From NCBI GenBank assembly GCA_964460845.1, contig CAYWRZ010000013.1, positions 1 through 64,000 of the forward strand: a stretch of 64,000 nt of DNA, given 5' to 3'. The translations under genes and the position numbers were made by a program. The notes under the pieces were generated by a model. It saw only the letters and a list, made by a program, of their open reading frames with translations, did no database searches and had not been told where the DNA came from. This document shows positions 35,532-43,434 of this stretch, piece after piece; the first letter of the stretch is position 1, and each line of letters starts with the position of its first letter. The stretch is from CAYWRZ01 sp964460845. Its GTDB lineage: Bacteria > Bacteroidota > Bacteroidia > Flavobacteriales_D > UBA2798.

Positions 35532-35888
35532 ATGGCTTACAAGGAAAAACCCACGGTAAAACTCTATTACTCGATCGGCGAGGTAGCGGCTATTTTTGGC
35601 GTAAACACCTCGTTGATACGTTTTTGGGAAAAGGAATTTGACATTATCAAACCTACCAAAAACAAAAAAGGGAACCGCTTGTTTACCATTGAAGACATTG
35701 AGAATTTCAAAAAAATTTTCGCCCTGGTAAAAGGTGAAGGCTATACCTTACAGGGTGCCAAAGAAAAGCTGAAAGACAAACATTACGAGGAAATCACTGT
35801 TGCTTCGGGGCAGGTCGAAACCCGGGAAGTGCTGGACAAGCTGAGGCATATCAGGGAACAGCTTAATGCGCTGAAAAATGCCTTCTGA
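35532..35888 (+). CDS. MerR-family transcriptional regulator
   Basis: 118 residues. An N-terminal winged-helix MerR domain (YYSIGEVAAIFGVNTSLIRF, then WEKEFDIIKPTKN and GNRLFTIEDIENFKKIF) and a short coiled tail. It lacks an extended effector domain and metal-binding cysteines, so the signal is not predictable. It is two bases after the M23 peptidase gene and surely cotranscribed with it. Confidence 0.92.
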   Translation: MAYKEKPTVKLYYSIGEVAAIFGVNTSLIRFWEKEFDIIKPTKNKKGNRLFTIEDIENFKKIFALVKGEGYTLQGAKEKLKDKHYEEITVASGQVETREVLDKLRHIREQLNALKNAF

Positions 35889-36033
35889 GACCTCTTGTAG
35901 CCCGTTATTCGGAACTTATCAGCCATAAAATCACAGAAGAAATTATTTATTTTCTTTCTGAAAATCAGAGCCATAATACGTTTACCTGCATTTTTACTTG
36001 AATCATTATTAACAATTTTGAAACAAATGTTCA

Positions 36034-36041
36034 TAACTTTG
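36034..36041 (+). promoter_or_regulatory. Candidate -7 box (TAACTTTG) for the glucosaminidase gene
   Basis: Perfect TAnnTTTG 43 bases before the ATG at 36084. A TTTG lies at 36017-36020 but only 13 bases away; the expected 19-base position is not TTTG. Confidence 0.5.
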
Positions 36042-36083
36042 CGTTATACAGCCTGTTTTCATCGCAAACGACTTTAAACGCTC

Positions 36084-37031
36084 ATGAGACATTTAGCTTT
36101 CGGCCTGTTGGGATTTCTGCTTACCGGTTTTTCGGTGCAAGCAGCTACAGAACGAAGAATTTCGCGCAACAGTTATATTGAAACCTGGAGTGCCGAAGCA
36201 CAACGGCAAATGACAGAATACGGGATTCCGGCCAGCATTACCCTGGCGCAGGGTATTTTGGAAAGTGGCGACGGCAACAGCGCTTTGGCCCGTTACGCCA
36301 ATAATCATTTCGGCATCAAATGCCACGAGGGTTGGAACGGAGAAACTTACATTCAGGACGATGATACGCGTGATGAATGTTTCCGAAAATATAGTTCGGC
36401 CTCCGAATCCTACCGCGATCATTCCGAATTTCTGAAAACCCGCAGCCGTTATGCCTCGCTGTTTACCCTCTCTCCGACCGATTACAAAGGCTGGGCGCAG
36501 GGCTTGAAAAAAGCAGGCTACGCTACCAATCCGCAGTACGCCAACCTGCTGATACGCCTTATTGAAGCGCATAACCTTCATCAGTACGATACCCCTGAAG
36601 CGCTGGCTACGGTGAGCCCTGCAAAAAAGGAAAGCAAAACCGAAGAAGCCTATACCGCCACCCTTCAACTGAAACACGAGGTAAGGCAACATGAAGAGAA
36701 TAAGCTTCGCTATATCGTGGTCAAAGAGGGCGACACCTTCTATAAAATCGCCAAAGAGTTTGAGCTGGGACTATGGCAGGTGTATAAGTACAACGACCTT
36801 TCAAAAAAGGACGTACTACAGGAAGGAGATATTCTGTACCTCGAACCCAAGCGTAACCGCTCTAAAAAAACGGAGCTGCACCGGGTCAAAGAAGGCGAAA
36901 CGCTGTATGCAATTTCACAACATTACGGCATTAAGCTGCGCAAGCTGTGCCGTCTCAACAATATTGAACCCGGAACCGGAGAACCCGAACCCGGCACCCA
37001 GCTTCATCTGCGCAAGCGGAAAAAAGTCTGA
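36084..37031 (+). CDS. Glucosaminidase (FlgJ-like, GH73) with two LysM domains
   Basis: 315 residues. Signal peptide (LTGFSVQAA), GH73 domain at about 30-170 (ITLAQGILESGDGNSALA with the catalytic Glu, NHFGIKCHEGWNGETY), then two LysM domains (about 205-250 YIVVKEGDTFYKIAKEF; about 268-311 HRVKEGETLYAISQHYG). It hydrolyses glycan strands of peptidoglycan while LysM holds it to the wall. Monocistronic with a strong terminator at 37084. Confidence 0.94.
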   Translation: MRHLAFGLLGFLLTGFSVQAATERRISRNSYIETWSAEAQRQMTEYGIPASITLAQGILESGDGNSALARYANNHFGIKCHEGWNGETYIQDDDTRDECFRKYSSASESYRDHSEFLKTRSRYASLFTLSPTDYKGWAQGLKKAGYATNPQYANLLIRLIEAHNLHQYDTPEALATVSPAKKESKTEEAYTATLQLKHEVRQHEENKLRYIVVKEGDTFYKIAKEFELGLWQVYKYNDLSKKDVLQEGDILYLEPKRNRSKKTELHRVKEGETLYAISQHYGIKLRKLCRLNNIEPGTGEPEPGTQLHLRKRKKV

Positions 37032-37083
37032 CGCGCTCACCTGAGGAGGTAGCAATCAGGTTGTTAGTTTGGTTTGTTTGTGT

Positions 37084-37115
37084 AGAAGGCCCCTAACGGG
37101 GCCTTCTGATTTTTT
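37084..37115 (+). terminator. Strong intrinsic terminator after the glucosaminidase gene
   Basis: Ten-base-pair stem AGAAGGCCCC/GGGGCCTTCT with TAAC loop, then GA and a six-T tract. Confidence 0.92.
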
Positions 37116-37130
37116 AGAAACGGTACCGGT

Positions 37131-38444
37131 TCAACCCCGGTAAAACAACCATTTCCACAATTCTTTATAGGTCGTTTTTTTGCCGTACATCAGAATGCCG
37201 GTACGGTAAATACGGCCGGCCATCCAGGTGCAGATAAGGAATCCGGCGACGAGCAAGCCCATCGAAAGATAAAGCTGCCAAAGCGTACCCTGATCGAAGC
37301 CCATCGCCACCCGCACCATCATCACCACCGGCGAAGTAAGCGGAATTATCGAGGTCCAAAACACCGCCTCGCTCTCGGGATTGGTAATGGCTATCTGCGC
37401 CACCACAAATCCGAAAAGCAGCGGAATCGTAATGGGCATCATAAACTGCTGGGTATCGGATTCGCTATCGACTGCGGCGCCTATGGCGGCAAACAAGGCA
37501 CTGTAGAGCAAGTATCCGCCGAGGAAATAAAATAAGAAAAGGCTGAGAATGACTACGAAATCGATCTTATTAAAAATAAAATCGTACACCTTGCTTTGGG
37601 CGTAATCGGGAATGGCTTGTTGCAGCAGCTCTTTATTTTCGAGATTGGCGGCCTGCACGGCTCCGTCCATAAAGTCGGGGAAAAAGATGGCTTTGCTGGC
37701 CAGCAGAATGGCACCGGTAAGCAGCACCCAAAGCACGAACTGGGTAAGTCCGACGAGGGCAATGCCTATAATTTTGCCCATCATCAGTTGGAAAGGTTTA
37801 ACCGAAGAAATGATGATCTCAACAATCCGGCTGGTTTTTTCTTCTATCACACCGCGCATTACCTGTACGCCGTAAAGGAAAATAAACGTGTAGATCAGTA
37901 TGGCAAAAATATACCCTACGGCGGCGGCATCGCGTTTATGGGAAACGTCTTCGCCCTGTATATCGACTTTGATCAGCGAGCGTATGGAAAACGACTTCAA
38001 CTGATCGTAGGTGCTGCGATCGAGGTTGTATTGTAGCACTAAATGGCGTTCGAGCAACTGGTTAAGCTGCCGCAAAATCTCGAGCTCGTGCGCCGCATCG
38101 GGGTATTTTTTGAATTTCAGCTCGACCTTCCGGCTTTTGAGCACATCGGGCTTGATGGTCACCATCAGGTCGTAAGGACTTTGCGCAAATTCTTCTTTGG
38201 AAATTTCGCGGGCTGCGGTTTCAAAAGTAAGCGAAGAGGTTTCCGTAAATTTTTCGCCTTCTATGAGTCCCAGCTCATCGACCACCAGCACTTTTTGCCG
38301 GTTGGACTCGCCCAGGGTAAGCCAGATAATGAGCGAAAGGAATCCGCCTATAAGCAGCGGCGCCAGTACGGTCATTACGAGGAACGATTTTTTGCGTACG
38401 CGGGTAAGGTACTCGCGTGAAATGATCAATCCGATTTTACCCAT
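37131..38444 (-). CDS. ABC-2 type exporter permease (NatB-like)
   Basis: 437 residues. An N-terminal membrane helix (VMTVLAPLLIGGFLSLIIWL), a large extracytoplasmic domain of about 140 residues, then five or six helices (VGYIFAILIYTFIFLYGVQV, IIGIALVGLTQFVLWVLLTG). The motif YGVQVMRGVIEEKTSRIVEI is typical of NatB-type sodium/organic exporters. It overlaps the ATPase gene by eight bases and forms one transporter with it. Substrate unknown. Confidence 0.9.
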   Translation of the reverse strand: MGKIGLIISREYLTRVRKKSFLVMTVLAPLLIGGFLSLIIWLTLGESNRQKVLVVDELGLIEGEKFTETSSLTFETAAREISKEEFAQSPYDLMVTIKPDVLKSRKVELKFKKYPDAAHELEILRQLNQLLERHLVLQYNLDRSTYDQLKSFSIRSLIKVDIQGEDVSHKRDAAAVGYIFAILIYTFIFLYGVQVMRGVIEEKTSRIVEIIISSVKPFQLMMGKIIGIALVGLTQFVLWVLLTGAILLASKAIFFPDFMDGAVQAANLENKELLQQAIPDYAQSKVYDFIFNKIDFVVILSLFLFYFLGGYLLYSALFAAIGAAVDSESDTQQFMMPITIPLLFGFVVAQIAITNPESEAVFWTSIIPLTSPVVMMVRVAMGFDQGTLWQLYLSMGLLVAGFLICTWMAGRIYRTGILMYGKKTTYKELWKWLFYRG

Positions 38445-39372
38445 GAGACGACTGATTTTGTTGTTTCACCGCTTCAATAAAAATATCGTTCATGCTCGGC
38501 ACGATTTCGCGTGCGGCATGAATTTGTACCGCCGGAATAAGAGCCTGCAACATATCGTTCAACGAATTGTTACCCATAAGCTTTACACGCGCCTTAAAAT
38601 GATTGGGCTCTATCTGCTCATGGTCGGTCAGCTCAAAACCCGCCCAAAGGGCGTTGGCAAAAGCGATCATATTACCACCAAACTCGACCTCGTACACGTG
38701 CGAACGAAAGCGGTTGCGGACATCGCTCATACGGCCTTCGAGAATCACTTTCGAATTATTGATCAGGGCGATTTCATCGCACATTTCTTCGACCGAACCC
38801 ATGTTGTGGGTAGAAAAAATAACGGTAGTACCTTCGTCACGCAGCTTCAGAATTTCCTGCTTTATCAGCTCGGCATTGATCGGATCAAAACCGCTAAAAG
38901 GCTCGTCGAGAATAAGCAATTGGGGCTTGTGCAGCACGGTAGTAATAAACTGCACTTTTTGCGCCATGCCTTTGGAAAGCTCTTCGACCCGCTTATTCCA
39001 CCAGGCCGAGATTTCAAAACGCTCGAACCATTCAGACAACTGGTGAATGGCTTCACGACGCGACATCCCTTTGAGCCGGGCCATATAAACGGCCTGCTCA
39101 CCGACTTTCATTTTCTTATACAATCCACGTTCTTCGGGCAAATAGCCGATACGCGCAATGTCGTCGGGCTGGAGCTTTCGTCCGGCAAAAAACACCTGTC
39201 CCTCATCGGGCGCAGTAATCTGATTAATGATTCGGATCAACGAAGTTTTACCGGCTCCATTAGGCCCCAGTAAGCCGAAAATACTTTTTTCGGGCACCGA
39301 GATTGTGACACCGCTCAGTGCGGTATGACCGGCATAACGTTTAAAAATGTGATCGGCACGAAGTAGTTCCAT
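38437..39372 (-). CDS. ABC transporter ATP-binding protein (NatA-like)
   Basis: 311 residues. Walker A GPNGAGKTS, Q-loop, signature ELSKGMAQKVQ (LSKGM instead of LSGGQ, common in this branch), Walker B LLILDEPFSGFDP, and H-loop STHNMGSVEEM. A C-terminal DUF4162-type extension of about 75 residues. It energises the adjacent permease. Lies 15 bases after the end of dnaJ on the minus strand. Confidence 0.94.
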   Translation of the reverse strand: MELLRADHIFKRYAGHTALSGVTISVPEKSIFGLLGPNGAGKTSLIRIINQITAPDEGQVFFAGRKLQPDDIARIGYLPEERGLYKKMKVGEQAVYMARLKGMSRREAIHQLSEWFERFEISAWWNKRVEELSKGMAQKVQFITTVLHKPQLLILDEPFSGFDPINAELIKQEILKLRDEGTTVIFSTHNMGSVEEMCDEIALINNSKVILEGRMSDVRNRFRSHVYEVEFGGNMIAFANALWAGFELTDHEQIEPNHFKARVKLMGNNSLNDMLQALIPAVQIHAAREIVPSMNDIFIEAVKQQNQSSHG

Positions 39373-39387
39373 ACGGTGTTACGGCAT

Positions 39388-40545
39388 TTAGTCACCCTGT
39401 CCGGTAAACATTTCTTTCCAACGCTTAAATATACTCTTTTCTTTGCGGGAGGGGTGCGGAATAAAATTTTCGGATTGGCGGAGCTTTTCGAGCAGGCTGC
39501 GTTCTTCTTTGCTCAGCTTCTGCGGGGTCCAGATATTGAGGGTAACGAGCAGGTCACCTTTGCCGTAGCTGTTGAGCACGGGCAATCCTTTTCCTTTGAG
39601 GCGCAATATTTTACCGCTTTGCGTACCCGGTTCTATCTTGATGCGGGCACGTCCTTCGAGGGTAGGAATTTCGGAATCGCAACCCAGGGCTGCATCGGCA
39701 AAATTGAGGTGCAGATCGTAATGCAGGTTGTGGTCGTCGCGCTGGAGAAACTCGTGCGGAATTTCTTCAAACACCACGATAAGATCGCCGGGAACGCCGT
39801 TGCGAATGGCATTGCCTTTTCCATTGACCGACATCTGCATACCTTCTTCCACGCCCGCCGGAATGTTCAGCGTGATTACTTCTTCTTCGCGCAGGGTTCC
39901 TTCTCCGTGGCAGGAATTACACTTTTCGGTAATGGTAGTACCCTGTCCGTGGCAAGAGGGACATACGGCTGTGGTTTGCATCTGACCGAGGAAAGTGCTG
40001 GTCACACGGGTTACATGCCCCGAACCTTTACAGGTAGAACAGGTACGAAAAGCCGAGCCGTTTTTAGCACCGGTGCCGGTGCAGGACTTACAGCTTACCT
40101 GCTTGTTGACTTTAATTTTCTTCTCTACGCCCCGGGCTATCTCTTCGAGCGTGAGCTTTACTTTGATACGCAGGTTAGAGCCTTTTTGCGCCCTGCGCGA
40201 ACGGGACGAACCTCCACCACCGAAAGCCTGATTGAAAAAATCGCCCATACCACCTGCGCCGCCGAATGCCTGCCGCAGGATATCTTCCATGTCCATACCG
40301 CCATCGAAACCACCCGAAGCACCCATACCCGCATGGCCAAACTGATCGTACTTACGACGCTTGTCGGCATTGCTCAGCACGTCGTACGCCTCGGCCGCTT
40401 CCTTAAACTTTTCTTCGGCTTCCTTATCGCCCGGGTTCTTATCGGGGTGATACTTGATAGCCAGCTTACGGTAAGCTTTTTTTATTTCCTCGGCATCGGC
40501 GTTGCGCGCTACGCCCAGCACTTCGTAATAATCTCGTTTTGCCAT
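39388..40545 (-). CDS. dnaJ: Chaperone DnaJ
   Basis: 385 residues. J domain at 1-70 with the DnaK-activating HPD (IKYHPDKNPGDKEAEEKF), a Gly/Phe-rich linker, four CxxCxGxG zinc repeats at about 150-220 (CKSCTGTGAK, CSTCKGSGHV, CPSCHGQGTT, CNSCHGEGTL) and C-terminal substrate domains. All motifs intact. 21 bases downstream of grpE; works with DnaK, which is not in the window. Confidence 0.97.
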   Translation of the reverse strand: MAKRDYYEVLGVARNADAEEIKKAYRKLAIKYHPDKNPGDKEAEEKFKEAAEAYDVLSNADKRRKYDQFGHAGMGASGGFDGGMDMEDILRQAFGGAGGMGDFFNQAFGGGGSSRSRRAQKGSNLRIKVKLTLEEIARGVEKKIKVNKQVSCKSCTGTGAKNGSAFRTCSTCKGSGHVTRVTSTFLGQMQTTAVCPSCHGQGTTITEKCNSCHGEGTLREEEVITLNIPAGVEEGMQMSVNGKGNAIRNGVPGDLIVVFEEIPHEFLQRDDHNLHYDLHLNFADAALGCDSEIPTLEGRARIKIEPGTQSGKILRLKGKGLPVLNSYGKGDLLVTLNIWTPQKLSKEERSLLEKLRQSENFIPHPSRKEKSIFKRWKEMFTGQGD

Positions 40546-40566
40546 TTTTTCTTCAGCGGGTTAAAC

Positions 40567-41118
40567 TTACTGGCCTACCACTACTTTGGCGTAGCGGATA
40601 ACCACTTCGTTGAGGTAATATCCGTTTTCTACCACTTCAATCACTTTTCCTTTTTGGGCTTCGTCTTCGACAGGGATGTTGGCAATCGCTTCGGCCAAAT
40701 CAGAATCAAAGGCTTCGCCCTGTACTTCTATCATCTTCAAACCTTTGGCTTGTAAGATGGCGAATAATTTATGGTAAATAAGCTTGGTGCCTTCGCGAAT
40801 AAGATCCAAATCGGTAGCCGTTTCGTTGGCTTTTACCGCTCTTTCAAAATCGTCGAGCACGGGCAGCACGGCTGTTACGACATCGGAACCCGCACTTTTG
40901 ATCAGGTCGAGACGCTCGCGCGCAGTACGGCGACGGAAATTGTCGAACTCCGAATACAGACGCAGGTATTTATCGTTCATCGCTTCGTAAAGCGCTTTGT
41001 AGTCGGTTTCTTCGCTAGCCGAGATCGTGTCGGGCGCGGTTTCTTCGGTTTCGGGCTCAGGATTTTCACCTGTCGTTTTCACTTCTTTTTCTTCGTTCAG
41101 TTTCTCCTCGTTGCTCAT
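40567..41118 (-). CDS. grpE: Nucleotide exchange factor GrpE
   Basis: 183 residues. An acidic, disordered N-terminal 40 residues, then a long helix (YLRLYSEFDNFRRRTARERL) and the conserved core VLPVLDDFERAVKAN. It ends with the beta domain (EGEAFDSDLAEAIANIPVED, VVENGYYLNEVVIRYAKVVV). Releases ADP from DnaK. Forms an operon with dnaJ. Confidence 0.96.
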   Translation of the reverse strand: MSNEEKLNEEKEVKTTGENPEPETEETAPDTISASEETDYKALYEAMNDKYLRLYSEFDNFRRRTARERLDLIKSAGSDVVTAVLPVLDDFERAVKANETATDLDLIREGTKLIYHKLFAILQAKGLKMIEVQGEAFDSDLAEAIANIPVEDEAQKGKVIEVVENGYYLNEVVIRYAKVVVGQ

Positions 41119-41153
41119 AGCATAAAAAAGTTTAAATCGCTTTGGGTTTCAGT

Positions 41154-41161
41154 CAAAAATA
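41154..41161 (-). promoter_or_regulatory. Candidate -7 box (TATTTTTG) for grpE-dnaJ
   Basis: Perfect TAnnTTTG on the minus strand 36 bases before the grpE ATG, with TTGAC about 20 bases upstream. A second TATTTTTG is present at 41202-41209. I see no heat-shock (CIRCE) inverted repeat. Confidence 0.45.
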
Positions 41162-41262
41162 ACGCCATTCTCAGCTTTCGGTCAATGTGACAGCCGCCGC
41201 GCAAAAATAGCGGAAAATGTGGGAAAAGATGACCGTTTCGGCCGAAGAAGGGGCAGAAATGC

Positions 41263-41826
41263 TCAGAATTTCTCGACGTATTTATCAAGCTCAAGGTGCA
41301 GGGCATTGCCGCGCAGGTTGGTGGCGATAATTATTCCGTCGGGATTCACCAGAAAATTAGCCGGAATCGACTTTACACCGTAAGCTGTTGCTGCCACAGA
41401 CTTCCATCCGGCAAGGTCGCTGACGTGGTATTTCCAACGAAGTCTATCCTGCTCAATGGCTTTTTGCCAGGCCGACTTATCACGGTCGAGGGATACGCTG
41501 AACACTTCAAAACCTTTGGCCTTGCGGAAGCGGGCTACAGCATATTTTTCGTACACGGCAACTATGGATGGGTTTTCTTTGCGGCAGGGACCACACCAGG
41601 AAGCCCAAAAATCGATCAGCACGTATTTTCCTTTAAGCGCCGAAAGACTAAACGTTTTACCGTGGGGGTCGGGCAGGCTTATTTCAGGGGCTTTTTCTCC
41701 GGAAGCCAGCAGGGCGCTGATATGTACCGATTGCCGGGACCCGGCGTTTTTTTCCATGCGCAGAAAACCGAGGGTAATAAATACCGCGGCAAGCAGTCCG
41801 AGTGAAAGATTCAGCTTGTTTTTCAT
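41263..41826 (-). CDS. TlpA-like thiol-disulfide oxidoreductase
   Basis: 187 residues. A signal anchor (about 5-22) and a thioredoxin fold with active site IDFWASWCGPCRKENPSIV (CGPC), plus AlkC-like insert and the cis-Pro region SIPANFLVNPDG. Periplasmic TlpA proteins reduce disulfides in cytochrome or other exported proteins. Minus strand between grpE and the response regulator; not clearly cotranscribed with either. A -7 box lies only eight bases before the ATG, suggesting a very short leader. Confidence 0.92.
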   Translation of the reverse strand: MKNKLNLSLGLLAAVFITLGFLRMEKNAGSRQSVHISALLASGEKAPEISLPDPHGKTFSLSALKGKYVLIDFWASWCGPCRKENPSIVAVYEKYAVARFRKAKGFEVFSVSLDRDKSAWQKAIEQDRLRWKYHVSDLAGWKSVAATAYGVKSIPANFLVNPDGIIIATNLRGNALHLELDKYVEKF

Positions 41827-41833
41827 TACCCTG

Positions 41834-41841
41834 CAAAGATA
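41834..41841 (-). promoter_or_regulatory. Candidate -7 box (TATCTTTG) giving a near-leaderless tlpA-like mRNA
   Basis: Minus-strand TATCTTTG ends eight bases before the 41826 ATG, so transcription would start within a few bases of the start codon. Confidence 0.45.
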
Positions 41842-41903
41842 CGAAAACCCCGATATTTCGGGCTGTACACCCTTGCGCGGAAAAGAGAAAAATATACGGA
41901 AAA

Positions 41904-43076
41904 TCAGTTGAAACGAGGTACCGCATAAGCGGCCACATCGGCTTCGCTGATGGATTTGCCACCGAGAATCAGCAGGCGTTCGACCACGTTGCGCAACTCG
42001 CGGATATTACCGGTCCACTCTAATTCCTGAAGCGCTTTCAGCGCACTTTTGTCGAATGTTTTGGGCTGAATTCCCTGTTCTTCAGAAATCTGCCGGCTGA
42101 AATGGTTCACCAACAGTGGAATATCTTCTTTGCGTTCGACAAGCGGCGGCACGTGAATAAGGATCACCCCCAATCGGTGAAAAAGATCTTCGCGGAAATT
42201 ATTCTGTGCGATTTCTTTGCGCAAATCTTTATTGGTGGCGGCCACAATACGCACATTGACCTTAATGTCTTTTTCTCCGCCTACACGGGTAATGCGATTT
42301 TCCTGCAAGGCACGCAGCACTTTGGCTTGTGCGGCCAGGCTCATGTCGCCTATCTCGTCGAGAAAAAGGGTACCGCCTTCGGCCTGCTCGAATTTGCCGA
42401 TACGCTGCTTAATGGCCGAAGTAAACGCTCCTTTTTCGTGGCCAAACAGCTCACTTTCGATAAGCTCGGAAGGTATCGCGGCGCAGTTTACTTCTATAAA
42501 AGTGCCTTTGGAACGATTGCTTTTGTCGTGAAGCTGACGGGCTACCAGCTCTTTACCCGAACCGTTACCACCGGTAATAAGCACCCTTGCGTCGGTTTGT
42601 GCCACGCGGTCTATCATTTCACGAATCTGGCTGATGGCCTTCGATTCGCCCACAATTTCAGCACTTTTGGCTTTGCTGATTTTTTGCTTCAGCACTTTGG
42701 TTTCCTGCACCAGCGAACCCCGGTCGATGGCATTACGGACAGTAACCAGCACACGATTGAGATCGAGGGGTTTGGGAATAAAGTCGAAGGCTCCTTTTTT
42801 AATGGCTTCGACGGCTGTTTCAATATTGCCATGTCCCGAAATCATCACTACCGGCACGTCAATTCCCTCTTGCTGAATTTGGTCGAGCACTTCAAGCCCG
42901 TCCATTTTCGGCATTTTAATGTCACAAAGCACTACATCAAAATTTTCTTTCCGCAGCCTTTCCAGTCCCGCAGGACCATCTTCGGCATCTTGAATTTCAA
43001 ATTTTTCGTATTCAAGAATTTCTTTCAAAGCATTACGAATGCTCCGTTCGTCGTCGATTACCAGAATTTTTGACAT
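41904..43076 (-). CDS. NtrC-type response regulator lacking a DNA-binding domain
   Basis: 390 residues. Receiver domain at 1-120 with phosphoacceptor Asp52 (VVLCDIKMPKMDGLEVL) and Lys in FIPKPL. Sigma-54 AAA+ domain at about 145-375: Walker A TGGNGSGKE, ELFGHEKGAFTSAIKQR, Walker B GTLFLDEIGD, R-finger-like FREDLFHRLGV. The L1 loop reads GAFTSA, not GAFTGA. The protein ends soon after the AAA+ domain (ADVAAYAVPRFN) with no Fis-type HTH. It must therefore act without site-specific DNA binding of its own, or through a partner. No cognate kinase is adjacent. Confidence 0.9.
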   Translation of the reverse strand: MSKILVIDDERSIRNALKEILEYEKFEIQDAEDGPAGLERLRKENFDVVLCDIKMPKMDGLEVLDQIQQEGIDVPVVMISGHGNIETAVEAIKKGAFDFIPKPLDLNRVLVTVRNAIDRGSLVQETKVLKQKISKAKSAEIVGESKAISQIREMIDRVAQTDARVLITGGNGSGKELVARQLHDKSNRSKGTFIEVNCAAIPSELIESELFGHEKGAFTSAIKQRIGKFEQAEGGTLFLDEIGDMSLAAQAKVLRALQENRITRVGGEKDIKVNVRIVAATNKDLRKEIAQNNFREDLFHRLGVILIHVPPLVERKEDIPLLVNHFSRQISEEQGIQPKTFDKSALKALQELEWTGNIRELRNVVERLLILGGKSISEADVAAYAVPRFN

Positions 43077-43101
43077 AAAAGGGGAAATGAATTGAGGTAC
43101 A

Positions 43102-43109
43102 CGAATATA
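43102..43109 (-). promoter_or_regulatory. Candidate variant -7 box (TATATTCG) for the NtrC-type regulator
   Basis: Minus-strand TATATTCG 26 bases before the ATG. Same variant as at 28982 and 45582. No clear -33. Confidence 0.35.
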
Positions 43110-43140
43110 GGATATAGTTGGGGAAAGGGTATGGAAAAAA

Positions 43141-43335
43141 TCAGTTTTTTGGCGGTCCCACCCGGCCGGTATTGCGGTTAAATCCGTAGGGACAATGACG
43201 GCATCCGCTTTTACAGCAATACCCCCGTTTAAGCAGGTATTTGGCGGTAAAGACGATGTAACCCTCGTCGGTGAGGTAATAGTCTTCGGGGTCGAGCTTT
43301 GCCCGCCGGGAGAATCCGCTCATGTCGTCACTCAT
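43141..43335 (-). CDS. DUF5522 small Cys-rich protein
   Basis: 64 residues. The core YCCKSGCRHCPYGF, with four cysteines that could bind zinc or an Fe-S cluster, is diagnostic of DUF5522. It is preceded by a short acidic N-terminus with YYLTDEGYIVFTAKY. Function unknown. It stands between ppiD (upstream on the minus strand) and the response regulator. Confidence 0.85.
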   Translation of the reverse strand: MSDDMSGFSRRAKLDPEDYYLTDEGYIVFTAKYLLKRGYCCKSGCRHCPYGFNRNTGRVGPPKN

Positions 43336-43382
43336 CAGGGCGAAGATACGGGGAAAAGCCGGTTGCCGGAACGGATATTCAC

Positions 43383-43414
43383 AAAAAACCCCTGACGGTT
43401 AGCGTCAGGGGTTT
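43383..43414 (-). terminator. Intrinsic terminator after ppiD
   Basis: Minus-strand AAACCCCTGACG/CGTCAGGGGTTT arms with a GTTAG-type loop and a six-T tract, about 20 bases after the ppiD stop. Confidence 0.92.
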
Positions 43415-43434
43415 ATAGCGATATAGAAGTTTTA

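Noticed and set aside
38197..40755. Long plus-strand frames opposite the ABC transporter and dnaJ genes
   Set aside because: Real genes on the minus strand explain the open reading; the frames show no domains.
41119..41262. CIRCE heat-shock operator before grpE
   Set aside because: No nine-base inverted repeat of the CIRCE type; only Bacteroidota -7 boxes are seen.
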